Assembly (NCBI GenBank): GCA_016234495.1
Contig: JACRBI010000038.1
Location: 62,001-126,000 of the forward strand
Reading direction: 5' to 3'
DNA from: Chloroflexota bacterium
Lineage (GTDB): Bacteria; Chloroflexota; Anaerolineae; Anaerolineales; Villigracilaceae
DNA: 64,000 nt
Shown: in pieces, positions 42,832-50,103 of the stretch
Numbering within the stretch: position 1 is the stretch's first letter
Layout: each line of letters starts with the position of its first letter
Notes under the pieces: model-generated
What the model saw: only the letters and a program-made list of their open reading frames with translations
What the model was told of the DNA's origin: nothing
Databases searched by the model: none
Made by a program: the position numbers and the translations under genes

Positions 42832-43214
42832 CAGACGAAACCTACACATCACAAGAAGTTGTGAAAACGGTAAGCGCCGCAATACAAAGCGTCTTTGACG
42901 CCGAGGGTGCATCCCTGCCCGATGAAAGCGAACCAGACCATAAAGACTTTCAAGCCGCCTTGCTTGAAGGGGTGCAGGATGGAAACATAAACATCGAGCA
43001 CATACTTGCAACGGCGCGAAAAGTGGCGAAGAATCGAGCCGCAATTCAGGAAGCCCGCAAGGAAGAAGAACGCAAAGCAACGGGCAGGACGTTGCTTCAA
43101 TGGGCACATGGCGAAAGACCAAAGACCCAATTGACAACCGCGAACGCCCAGCAGGATACCACACGCGGCAGGACATTTCTTGAACGCGCTCATAAAAACA
43201 ACGGAGGTAAATAA
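42828..43214 (+). CDS. Hypothetical element protein, 128 aa
   Basis: The protein is acidic in the first half (FDAEGASLPDESEPDHKD) and basic and helical in the second (RKVAKNRAAIQEARKEEERKATG). Q-W-A-H-G-E-R and F-L-E-R-A-H repeats appear near the end (TLLQWAHGERP; TFLERAHKN). No family is recognised. Confidence 0.5.
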   Translation: MTDETYTSQEVVKTVSAAIQSVFDAEGASLPDESEPDHKDFQAALLEGVQDGNINIEHILATARKVAKNRAAIQEARKEEERKATGRTLLQWAHGERPKTQLTTANAQQDTTRGRTFLERAHKNNGGK

Positions 43215-43215
43215 A

Positions 43216-44034
43216 ATGCCAAGTGATGCTGAATGGGAAGGACTGCCCGCGCCGAAGTGGAACAACCCGCCGAAGCCGCCCAAGCCGCCGAGACCACAGA
43301 GAACAAAGAATGGGCATGTACAAGAACAGCCACAAGTTGGATTCTCACTGCCCGCTTGGAGCATGGATATTCCCGAAAATGTCAATCTTCCTGGCGGCAT
43401 TGAGGTTATGACGCCAGGCGGCTCTGTCGGTGTGCCTGCTACCAATGTTTCTTTTCCTGTCCCTCGATGGGCTAATCGCGGCTTGAAAATTTTGAAAGGC
43501 GCATTGAACCAACCGACAATCGGCAGCGAGTTATGGGATAACAGGAACATGCCGATTTACACTCCGCATTTTGGAGTGAGCGCAAGCGGTTTCGGTTTCA
43601 GCATTCCATCGTACCAACTGAATCCATTTGCCAACCCCGACAAGACGAGCATCGGCACGAATGTATCTAATAAACATGTAGGCGCAACAAACATACCTAC
43701 CAGGTGGGTGAGAACGGCGGACGGGTATCAGGCGATCCCCTGGCAGCCTGGGATGTTGACGGGCACATTCTTTAGCGGGGGGAATGCGGCGCTGAACCCG
43801 CCGAGTGGCGAAGACTACTCGTGGACGGGAAACACCCGAAATGCGAATAACGATTACGCGCTTGTGACTCCTCCGCCGACTACTACTACAACGGGTGGCG
43901 GTGGTGGTGCAGGTGGTGGATACACAGGCGGCGGTTATCGAGGCGGTGGCGGTGGGGGCGGAGGTGGAGGCGGATATAACCAGCGTGTTCCATCGTGGCT
44001 AGTCAACCTTTATAACTGGGACTTCAAAGGATAA
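43216..44034 (+). CDS. Proline- and glycine-rich element protein
   Basis: The 272-residue protein has an N-terminal proline-rich run (WNNPPKPPKPPRP), a low-complexity middle with little charge, and a glycine-rich tail with two glycine stretches (TTTTTGGGGGAGGGYTGGG; a run of about 11 glycines) before VPSWLVNLYNWDFKG. The start is ATG 43216 behind a strong GGAGG site; an upstream frame to 43180 has none. The composition is that of a structural or surface polypeptide. Its last base is the first base of the next gene's start codon. Confidence 0.6.
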   Translation: MPSDAEWEGLPAPKWNNPPKPPKPPRPQRTKNGHVQEQPQVGFSLPAWSMDIPENVNLPGGIEVMTPGGSVGVPATNVSFPVPRWANRGLKILKGALNQPTIGSELWDNRNMPIYTPHFGVSASGFGFSIPSYQLNPFANPDKTSIGTNVSNKHVGATNIPTRWVRTADGYQAIPWQPGMLTGTFFSGGNAALNPPSGEDYSWTGNTRNANNDYALVTPPPTTTTTGGGGGAGGGYTGGGYRGGGGGGGGGGGYNQRVPSWLVNLYNWDFKG

Positions 44035-44444
44035 TGCCTATGCCTGCTATCACGGACAATTTCAAGAACAAGAAGAAAGCCAATAAGACCACCTGGCGCA
44101 AAGGTATGCCTTCGCCCAATCCTGCTGGCCGCTCGAAGGAAGGGCAAAGCTGGAAAAGCATCATTGCCGATGTTTCAAACATGAAGGGTAAGGATATCCT
44201 TTCCCTTGTGGGCAGGTCTAGCGAATTGGGAAGGGCGTTTCTGAAACTCCCGCAAGACGTGCAGGTGAAATATCTCGTTGTTGCGCGGGTTATTTCTGTT
44301 CTTGCAACCGAACCTAACGCGGGGCTGTTCAATGCGCTAATGGACAGGGCGGAGGGGAAGGTAGCCGAAAGAGTCCAAATTGACGGCGGTCTTGAAGTGG
44401 ACGGGCTTTCTGAAATGTTGGAGAAAGTGTACGGGAAGCAATAG
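44034..44444 (+). CDS. DUF5681-type protein
   Basis: The 136-residue protein has the DUF5681 signature near its start: TWRKGMPSPNPAGRSKEGQSW, matching the usual W-x-x-G-x-S-x-N-P-x-G-R pattern. The rest is helical. The family is of unknown function and is common in phage-like and integrated elements, often near terminase genes. It is the last gene of the left operon and is followed by a terminator. Confidence 0.75.
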   Translation: MPMPAITDNFKNKKKANKTTWRKGMPSPNPAGRSKEGQSWKSIIADVSNMKGKDILSLVGRSSELGRAFLKLPQDVQVKYLVVARVISVLATEPNAGLFNALMDRAEGKVAERVQIDGGLEVDGLSEMLEKVYGKQ

Positions 44445-44472
44445 CCGCATTAACACGGATCCGCGCAAAACA

Positions 44473-44501
44473 AAAACGCCCTGAATATTTCGGGGCGTTT
44501 T
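44473..44501. terminator. Bidirectional terminator between left operon and repressor
   Basis: The 9-bp stem AAAACGCCC / GGGCGTTTT with T- and A-rich ends separates the DUF5681 gene from the convergent repressor gene. Confidence 0.8.
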
Positions 44502-44515
44502 GCTTGGTACAGGAG

Positions 44516-44779
44516 CTATTTTTTTTTCGGCTTCTTTGGGGCGGGCGTTTCGTCAGGGACGTACTCAAATAACTCGCCTGGCTTGATGCCGAAGTATTTG
44601 CACAAGGCATTAATAACGGGAACGTCAAAACGATTCACGCTGTTATTTTCCCACTTGTAGAGAGACTGCCTTGAAACATTGGTTGCCTCGGCAACTTCTT
44701 GAAGTGAAATGTTGCGGCGTTCTTTTATACGCTTTTCAGCAAGCAAGGCGGCGAAACGATTGTTTACTGTCACATTCAT
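44516..44779 (-). CDS. XRE-family transcriptional regulator (element repressor)
   Basis: The 87-residue protein has a Cro/C1-type helix-turn-helix: ISLQEVAEATNVSRQSLYKWENNSVNRFDVPVINALCKYFGI. It ends in a lysine-rich tail. The start ATG at 44779 is preceded by GGAG; a longer frame to 44899 lies in the regulatory region. It is the only minus-strand gene of the element. Its promoter overlaps a cluster of four operator-like repeats and faces a rightward promoter, as in phage lysogeny switches. Confidence 0.88.
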   Translation of the reverse strand: MNVTVNNRFAALLAEKRIKERRNISLQEVAEATNVSRQSLYKWENNSVNRFDVPVINALCKYFGIKPGELFEYVPDETPAPKKPKKK

Positions 44780-44790
44780 AATTTTACTCC

Positions 44791-44879
44791 ATGTAGCACT
44801 AGAATAACATGCTTGACGATTTGTTGCACTAGGTTTACAATTGTCATTATACTTTGTAGTACAACAATTGTAATACAAA
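44791..44879. promoter_or_regulatory. Divergent control region with four operator copies
   Basis: Four copies of a TTGT-W-R-Y-AC-W-A motif lie at 44791-44802, 44821-44832, 44854-44865 and 44868-44879. A rightward promoter (TTGACG at 44813-44818, TACAAT at 44836-44841, spacer 17) overlaps copy 2. A leftward promoter for the repressor (TTACAA from 44873 to 44868, TATAAT from 44851 to 44846, spacer 16) overlaps copies 3 and 4. Confidence 0.6.
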
Positions 44880-44899
44880 AGCAACAAGGACATTAACAA

Positions 44900-45094
44900 A
44901 TTTATAACCGTTTACCGTGAACCGCGTGACATAAAGCGCGGCGGTGGTAACGCGGAGAGGGATTAGCGCGGGGGCGGGCTGGCGCAAGGGGCGCATAAAA
45001 AGCAATGACCGCCGAACTGTGGAAGCAATTCGGCGGCATGTGTCACTACTTGAACGGAGGTGACATGGTTATTTTACTTCAAAGAAGGTGACGA
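44900..45094 (+). promoter_or_regulatory. Leader of the right operon with hairpin and micro-ORF
   Basis: The region carries a stem CCGCCGAA / TTCGGCGG (about 45009-45036) and an 8-codon ORF (45065-45091, MVILLQRR, preceded by GGAGG) ending 3 bp before the next start. No larger gene is seen. Confidence 0.35.
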
Positions 45095-45427
45095 ATGGCA
45101 AAGAAAGTAAACGTGTTGTTTTTACTGCTTGGTTTGGTGGCTGGACTCTACATGACGGCTACCGCAAAGGGCGACCGCGTTGAAGAAGTACCAACGAACA
45201 CGGCACAGACGGCGCGGATCGCAACCGCTGAAACCTGCAAAGTTTATACAGGCGTTGACGCTGGGACTGTGAACCTGCGAAGCTGTGCGGGGACTTCTTG
45301 CGGCGTCCTGGACATAGTGACCGAAGGCGACCGCTTGACGATTATCACGGCGGGCGCTTGGGCGAACGTCACAACTGAAGACGGCGTGACGGGCTGGATA
45401 AATTCGATTTACTGCAAAGGAAAATAA
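45095..45427 (+). CDS. Secreted bacterial SH3-domain protein
   Basis: The 110-residue protein has an N-terminal signal or anchor segment (VNVLFLLLGLVAGLYMTATA). An SH3b domain follows (GTVNLRSCAGTSCGVLDIVTEGDRL; WANVTTEDGVTGWINSIYC). Such domains bind peptidoglycan or proteins outside the cell. It is first in the right operon of the element, behind AGAAGG. Three or four cysteines could form disulfides. Confidence 0.75.
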   Translation: MAKKVNVLFLLLGLVAGLYMTATAKGDRVEEVPTNTAQTARIATAETCKVYTGVDAGTVNLRSCAGTSCGVLDIVTEGDRLTIITAGAWANVTTEDGVTGWINSIYCKGK

Positions 45428-45430
45428 ACC

Positions 45431-45664
45431 ATGAACATTTCTAAAACGCAAGAGGAATACGAAGCATTCCTAGCGCGGAGCCTTCCGAAAATCAAGAGCG
45501 AAACGGGGCGCAAGATGGTGGAGTACACAAGCCTTGTGCTTGAAAACTTGCCAGAGACAGTCAGTATATTTGATGCACTGATAAAGGACGGGCACAAGCA
45601 GGAAGTCATAAGCCTTATGGGCATTTTGGGAACTTTGCTAGAGGAAAGGACGAATGAGCCATGA
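45431..45664 (+). CDS. Small hypothetical protein, 77 aa
   Basis: The helical, soluble 77-residue protein (TQEEYEAFLARSLPKIKSETG; VLENLPETVSIFDALIKDG) overlaps the next gene by 4 bp and starts 4 bp after the SH3 protein gene. No family is recognised. Confidence 0.5.
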   Translation: MNISKTQEEYEAFLARSLPKIKSETGRKMVEYTSLVLENLPETVSIFDALIKDGHKQEVISLMGILGTLLEERTNEP

Positions 45665-46443
45665 CCAAGAAAATCGGTCTTTTACTTGTGACCATTCTGG
45701 GCGGTGCGCTGCTTGTGTATTCCGCGACTCGAAGCCTGGACTTTATTTCGTTGACCTTACCCGCTGACCGTCAAGTCCTTGCATACTTCGGGCTTGCCGC
45801 GCTTGACGGCGGGCTTGTGGCCTGGCTGTTATCTTACCTGTACGGATCTCGGGGAAGCTGGCAACGTGCGATAAGTATTCTGATGGTGCTTGTTGACGTG
45901 GCGGGAGCTATTGCGATGTTCACCCTGGACACACTGTACAACACTGGTAAGGCAGGCATGACCAAAGCCATGACCCCCGAAGCGATAACAAACGCGGTGC
46001 TTGCGCTATCAGGCATTATCGCGCTGAATATTTTTGCAACCATAGCACACCATATAACCGACCCTGACAAACTGCGTGAACAAGCCGAAGAAGAAGCCTT
46101 CGCAAAAGTTGAAGATGCGACATTGAAACAAATTTCAAGGAACGCGGACGGCTTGGCGGCACAACTAGCGCCTATTATGGCGGCGGACTGGCAGGCGCAA
46201 ACACACGCGCGGTATATGTCCTATGTCGGCACGGGCAAACTTCCTGCTATTGACGCGACCGCGCAAGATGTGCAACCGCTGGCCATTGTGCAACCGCAAA
46301 CGCGGCAGGAAAAGAAATTCGATCTTGCCGCGATATGGGCTGGCCTGTTTGGCGCGAAGGCAGACGAAAGCGTCATGCCCATTATGAGCGAAGTCAAGCC
46401 AACCGAAGACGGCAAGTCTTTTACAGACGCGCCGAACCAATAG
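45661..46443 (+). CDS. Four-helix membrane protein
   Basis: The 260-residue protein has four membrane segments in its first 135 residues (LLLVTILGGALLVYSA; YFGLAALDGGLVAWLLSYLYG; ISILMVLVDVAGAIAMFTLD; AVLALSGIIALNIFATIAHH). A cytoplasmic tail of about 120 residues follows, with acidic and glutamine-rich stretches. No family is recognised. Its end overlaps the next frame by about 109 bp. Confidence 0.6.
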   Translation: MTKKIGLLLVTILGGALLVYSATRSLDFISLTLPADRQVLAYFGLAALDGGLVAWLLSYLYGSRGSWQRAISILMVLVDVAGAIAMFTLDTLYNTGKAGMTKAMTPEAITNAVLALSGIIALNIFATIAHHITDPDKLREQAEEEAFAKVEDATLKQISRNADGLAAQLAPIMAADWQAQTHARYMSYVGTGKLPAIDATAQDVQPLAIVQPQTRQEKKFDLAAIWAGLFGAKADESVMPIMSEVKPTEDGKSFTDAPNQ

Positions 46444-46718
46444 CGGCGCGAACCTGTGCGCGGTGCGGAAATTTTTACGATGGTGCTTTACATGGGCGTT
46501 ACTGTGGGAACTCATGCAAACAAAAAGCATACCGTGAACGCAAGCAATACAAGCAAAGCACTCCTGTGAACGGGAACGCCCGAACGTCAAACGAATTGCG
46601 AACCTGTGCGCGTTGTGGTGTGCAATTTGAAGGCGTATTGCACGGGCGGTATTGTTCGGGGGCGTGCAGGCAGGCGGCATACAGGGAACGCAAAGCACGA
46701 AAGGCGGTGACGATATGA
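46335..46718 (+). CDS. Tandem Cys-rich (zinc-finger-like) protein
   Basis: The 127-residue frame contains two copies of R-T-C-A-R-C-G-x-x-F-x-G-x-L-H-G-R-Y-C-x-x-x-C-x-Q-x-A-Y-R-E-R-K, about 50 residues apart, each with a C-x-x-C and a Y-C-x3-C pair that could bind zinc. The listed start (46335) lies deep in the previous gene. A start near 46440 (ATA overlapping the previous TAG) would remove the basic, unconserved first 35 residues, but it lacks a standard start codon. The true start is undecided. Confidence 0.55.
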   Translation: MGWPVWREGRRKRHAHYERSQANRRRQVFYRRAEPIAARTCARCGNFYDGALHGRYCGNSCKQKAYRERKQYKQSTPVNGNARTSNELRTCARCGVQFEGVLHGRYCSGACRQAAYRERKARKAVTI

Positions 46719-46939
46719 CCGAAGACACGGTGACGACTTTTTTTATAGGCCGAAACTTCAAAGCCTGGGTGGCTGTTCAAAACGGCATTGTGCTTGACGT
46801 TGATATCGTTGAATACAAACTTACTCCCGCCGAACGTCACGAAGTCATATGCCGATACAGGCAGGCGAACCGTAAAAAGATGAGCAAACAAAGCCGCCTG
46901 CTTTTTCGCGGCGCTGAACTGCTTGAAGGCGAACCTTAA
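46715..46939 (+). CDS. Small hypothetical protein, 74 aa
   Basis: The protein starts MTEDTVTTFFIGRNFKAWVAVQNG at an ATGA overlap with the Cys-rich gene and ends in a basic tail (ERHEVICRYRQANRKKM). No family is recognised. It is the last gene of the right operon before the second recombinase. Confidence 0.5.
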   Translation: MTEDTVTTFFIGRNFKAWVAVQNGIVLDVDIVEYKLTPAERHEVICRYRQANRKKMSKQSRLLFRGAELLEGEP

Positions 46940-47020
46940 AAAAACTAGCTTGTTTTGAATTTGGGTGATGGAAAACGACACAGACGGGCGGCGCGAGTCC
47001 CTACGGGCTTCCTGTTGCGA

Positions 47021-47053
47021 TTTAGGGCATGTCTAGCAAGGACATGCCCTAAA
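47021..47053. promoter_or_regulatory. Perfect 13-bp hairpin between right operon and second recombinase
   Basis: TTTAGGGCATGTC and GACATGCCCTAAA are perfect complements with a 7-base loop. No T run follows, so it may be a terminator of weak type or a protein-binding dyad controlling the recombinase gene. Confidence 0.5.
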
Positions 47054-47117
47054 TTCCCTCCTGTTATTGGGTGCGAGAATAAACCTTCTAAAGACTAAAA
47101 CGAAAGGATAAAACAAC

Positions 47118-48068
47118 ATGAACAAATTGACTGTAACCAACAAAAATGATGTTAGCCGCATTGACCAAAACGCGGCGGCAATATATTTAACTTCGCTGAA
47201 CAGTGAAGCAGGTCGGCGAACCATGCGGCAAGCGTTGAACTTATGCGCGGGTTTGTTATCCAGTGATGCAAACGCCTTAACCTTTGCGTGGCATGAAGTC
47301 CGCTTTCAGCATATGACCGCACTCCGAACCCGCTTGACCGAGGTTTATAAACCTGCAACGGTAAACAAAATGCTTGCGGCGTTGCGTGGTGTTTTGAAGT
47401 CGGCCTGGCTATCGGGGCAAATGAATGCCGAGGATTTCCACAAAGCCGCGAGTGTCAAAAGCGTCAAAGGCGAATCGTTACCCGCTGGGCGCGAATTGAC
47501 GAGCGGCGAAATAACCGCGCTGATGTCTGACTGTGAAGCAGACATAACGAACGCGGGCGCAAGGGATGCGGCCATCATTGGGCTGATGTATTCTTGCGGC
47601 TTACGGCGTGAAGAAGTTGTGACGCTCGACCTGGCGGACTATGACGCCGAGGGGCGGCTCGTTGTGCGCGGCAAGGGCAACAAGGAACGAACCGCCTGGC
47701 TGACAGACGGCGCGGCTCGCGCTGTGGCTGACTGGCTGACCGTTCGCGGCGCTAATCCTGGCGCGTTGTTTGTGGCTGTCAATAAGTCGGGGCGAATTAT
47801 GAACTACAAGAACATGACGCCGAAGACCATTTACTCCATGCTTGCGAAGCGTGCGACTGAAGCGGGCGTTAAGTCCTTCAGCCCTCACGATATGCGCAGA
47901 ACCTTTGTAAGTGACTTGCTTGACGCAGGCGCGGATATTACGACCGTTTCAAAAATGGCGGGACATGCAAACGTCACAACAACGGCACGCTACGATCGAA
48001 GACCCGAAGAAGCAAAGCGCAAGGCAGCAAGCCTGTTGCACGTGCCTTACATGGGGCGCGGTGCGTAA
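47118..48068 (+). CDS. Tyrosine recombinase, right
   Basis: The 316-residue protein has a core-binding domain (AAIYLTSLNSEAGRRTMRQALN; TEVYKPATVNKMLAALRGVLKSA) and a catalytic domain. The domain has Arg in YSCGLRREEVVTLDL, Lys in GKGNKERTAWL, H-x-x-R in SPHDMRRTFVSDLL, His in MAGHANVTTT and Tyr in ARYDRRPEE. It differs from the left recombinase and is not a duplicate. It lies 93 bp inside attR. It could act in excision, resolve dimers or invert DNA. Confidence 0.92.
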   Translation: MNKLTVTNKNDVSRIDQNAAAIYLTSLNSEAGRRTMRQALNLCAGLLSSDANALTFAWHEVRFQHMTALRTRLTEVYKPATVNKMLAALRGVLKSAWLSGQMNAEDFHKAASVKSVKGESLPAGRELTSGEITALMSDCEADITNAGARDAAIIGLMYSCGLRREEVVTLDLADYDAEGRLVVRGKGNKERTAWLTDGAARAVADWLTVRGANPGALFVAVNKSGRIMNYKNMTPKTIYSMLAKRATEAGVKSFSPHDMRRTFVSDLLDAGADITTVSKMAGHANVTTTARYDRRPEEAKRKAASLLHVPYMGRGA

Positions 48069-48078
48069 AAATAGAACG

Positions 48079-48099
48079 GCGGACTCTTGAAAAGTCCGC
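48079..48099 (+). terminator. Hairpin after the right recombinase
   Basis: The 7-bp stem GCGGACT / AGTCCGC lies 11 bp after the recombinase stop codon and is followed by TTGT. Confidence 0.5.
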
Positions 48100-48161
48100 T
48101 TGTATCAACTCAAAATATAAAGCTATATATAGTGCTGGGGCGTGCTTTTGAACTCGCCTTT

Positions 48162-48229
48162 TCCGAAGTCAGGCGCTCTATCCATTGAGCTACTGGGGCG
48201 TACCCGAAATTATACACGATTGCAAGCGG
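48162..48229. repeat. attR: 68-bp direct repeat, right copy
   Basis: It is identical to 38471-38538. It holds the first 38 bases of the tRNA-Arg on the minus strand plus 30 bp of upstream sequence, but not the 3' half, so it is a truncated tRNA copy and marks the right end of the element. Confidence 0.92.
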
Positions 48230-48561
48230 TATGAATATAAGGGGCTGCATGGGTCTTGGCCACATTTTCCTCCACTGCGGATGCTTCTGCTGGAAGGTAA
48301 CTTGAATGAATTCATGGTAAGATATTTAAGGTTTCATTGCGAAAAAACATTGCCGTACGCCGATGAGTGCGGAAATACAATTGATATTCCCAGTTAAAAA
48401 GCAAACTAGCAGCAAGCCCCGCAAGCAAAATAAATATACCTCACCCAGATTAGGGCGTGCCTGGAGTGTATTGCAGAAATGCAGCTTGGGCACGATTGAA
48501 TCCCGGCTGAGAATCAGCATAACCTCAAAGATAATTAAACTTATTCGGCAAGAGTCGTAAT
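48230..48561. other. Intergenic region between attR and the acylation cassette
   Basis: No gene can be supported in these 332 bp. Short open frames exist on both strands, but none has protein-like composition. The stretch probably holds the original upstream flank of the tRNA gene and the promoter of the acylation genes. Confidence 0.5.
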
Positions 48562-48690
48562 ATGAAGAAAATATTTGACATTGTATTTACTCGCGAAAAC
48601 CTGCTGGCAATTCTGCTTTGCTTGATCCTGATTGCGATTGTTATTTTTACTGCAGACACATCGCCAACCTGGATATATCAGGGGTTTTGA
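48562..48690 (+). CDS. DltX-like membrane microprotein (candidate acyl carrier of the MBOAT system)
   Basis: An ATG at 48562 opens a 42-codon frame reading MKKIFDIVFTRENLLAILL, then a hydrophobic stretch (about residues 14-34), then TADTSPTWIYQGF. The TGA overlaps the MBOAT ATG (TGATG), so the genes are coupled. The layout is a positive N-terminus, one membrane helix and an outward C-terminal hexapeptide W-I-Y-Q-G-F with a central Tyr. It matches DltX, whose C-terminal F-x-Y-x-x-F-type hexapeptide carries the acyl group from DltB to DltD on its Tyr. Homology is inferred from this layout and motif only. Confidence 0.7.
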   Translation: MKKIFDIVFTRENLLAILLCLILIAIVIFTADTSPTWIYQGF

Positions 48691-50102
48691 TGTCGATATT
48701 ACAGCTTGCCATTCTTACAATTTTTGCCGTCATCATTGGCCAATGGAAAAAGGCGCGGTTGCTGGGATTACTTGGCACCAGTGCTTTTGTTCTTTATTGG
48801 TTACAACCGCCTCAAGCAATGGTAAATATGACTTTCTGGTTTCCGACAGCGACGCTGGCTGTGACTGTGCTTGCGTGGTCGCTCACTGCTTCCGCCGAAG
48901 CGCGCAGCTGGAAGCGGAATTGGCAGGCGGCATTGGTGTTAACTGGCGTTATCCTTCTTGTGGATATGAATCGTTATTTCCAAATCGAACAGGTCTTTAT
49001 AACGATGACTCCAAGGCTGCAATGGGCAGCCGCGGCAGTTGCGATTGTTGCAGCCCTTGTTTTATTGATGCCGCTTTTGGGGAAATTTCAGCATCTTTAC
49101 TATGCAATTGCAGCAAGCGGCCTGGTTGCCTTGCTGGCTCTTATCAAAACACCGTCAGCTTTGGAGAGGCTCATTGGTGTGGTATCAACCCTCAGGGGGA
49201 ATGAGGCGATGGAATTGGTTCCGCTTTCATGGCTGGGTTTTTCGTACGTCTCCTTCCGTTTGTTGCATACCATACTGGACCGAAAAGCAGGACGTTTTCC
49301 CTCTGTCCCGTTGGCAGAGTACGTCAATTATGTGATTTTCTTTCCGTCATTTACGGCAGGACCAATCGACCGTTTTGAGCATTTTTCCAATGAATTGAAC
49401 TCGCCTGCATTGCTGGATCGCCAGGGCTGGATGGATGCGGGGGAGCGCATCTTTGCCGGTATGTTCAAAAAATTTGTGCTTGCTGATGCGCTGGCATGGA
49501 TTGCCCTAAATGATGAGTTTGCCCGGCAATTGCAAACTTCAGGATGGATGTGGATGTTCCTGTATGCGTATTCCCTGCGGATATTTTTTGACTTCAGCGG
49601 TTATACCGATATCGCAATTGGGCTTGGGAGATTAATGGGTGTGCGGCTGCCGGAAAACTTTGCTGCTCCTTATCTTAAGCCCAACCTGACCCAATTTTGG
49701 AATTCATGGCACATGACCTTGACCCAGTGGTTCCGCGCATATTATTTCAACCCGCTGACACGCGCCATCCGCTCTTCAAAGCTCCCTTTGCCGCAACCGT
49801 TGATTGTTTTTGTGGCTCAAGTCAGCACCATGGTTTTGATCGGTTTATGGCATGGAGTGAGCGCGAGTTTTTTGCTTTGGGGTTTATGGCACGGGATTGG
49901 ATTATTTATTCAGAACCGCTGGAGTGATTTTGCGCAGACACGCATGTCCGCTCTCGCCCAGTTTGGGGTTGGTCAATCAGTTGTTAAATATGCAGGCATA
50001 TTTGTGACTTTTAATTTTGTTTCACTCGGTTGGCTATTTTTTATTCTGCCGACACCTGCGCTGGCGTGGCAGGCGGCATTAAAATTGTTCGGAATTGCAT
50101 AA
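48690..50102 (+). CDS. MBOAT-family O-acyltransferase
   Basis: The 470-residue protein has about 11-12 membrane segments and the MBOAT core. It contains YVNYVIFFPSFTAGPIDRFEHF, then YSLRIFFDFSGYTDIAIGLGRLMG, then FWNSWHMTLTQWFRAYYFNPL with a conserved His, and LIGLWHGVSASFLLWGLWHG with the invariant His. This is the AlgI/DltB/PatA type, which moves acyl groups from a cytoplasmic donor to the outside. The start is set at 48690 because of the overlap with the microprotein; a frame to 48618 is not supported. Its own C-terminus lacks the Tyr hexapeptide found on the microprotein. Confidence 0.92.
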   Translation: MSILQLAILTIFAVIIGQWKKARLLGLLGTSAFVLYWLQPPQAMVNMTFWFPTATLAVTVLAWSLTASAEARSWKRNWQAALVLTGVILLVDMNRYFQIEQVFITMTPRLQWAAAAVAIVAALVLLMPLLGKFQHLYYAIAASGLVALLALIKTPSALERLIGVVSTLRGNEAMELVPLSWLGFSYVSFRLLHTILDRKAGRFPSVPLAEYVNYVIFFPSFTAGPIDRFEHFSNELNSPALLDRQGWMDAGERIFAGMFKKFVLADALAWIALNDEFARQLQTSGWMWMFLYAYSLRIFFDFSGYTDIAIGLGRLMGVRLPENFAAPYLKPNLTQFWNSWHMTLTQWFRAYYFNPLTRAIRSSKLPLPQPLIVFVAQVSTMVLIGLWHGVSASFLLWGLWHGIGLFIQNRWSDFAQTRMSALAQFGVGQSVVKYAGIFVTFNFVSLGWLFFILPTPALAWQAALKLFGIA

Positions 50103-50103
50103 A

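Larger units (their letters stand above)
38471..48229. mobile_element. Integrative element in tRNA-Arg(TCG), about 9.7 kb
   Basis: The element is defined by a perfect 68-bp direct repeat at 38471-38538 and 48162-48229, the first copy completing the tRNA-Arg gene. Cargo is two tyrosine recombinases (one near each end), a primase-like protein, a DUF5681-type protein, an XRE repressor, a ribbon-helix-helix-like protein and many small unknowns. All genes but the repressor are on the plus strand. No conjugation, capsid or tail genes are recognised, so it could be a mobilisable or satellite-type element. It splits an exopolysaccharide region. Confidence 0.88.

Noticed and set aside
43912-43980. GGCGGTGGTGG-type simple repeat as a CRISPR or variable tract
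   Set aside because: It is a glycine-codon run of a low-complexity protein tail, not a regular repeat-spacer array.
48162-48200. Second tRNA gene
   Set aside because: Only bases 1-38 are present; the 3' half and acceptor end are missing, so it is an att copy.
38471-48229. Complete prophage
   Set aside because: No capsid, portal, large terminase, tail or lysis gene is recognisable.
48185-48397. 70-codon frame starting in attR
   Set aside because: It begins inside the tRNA fragment, has no ribosome binding site and no recognisable motif.
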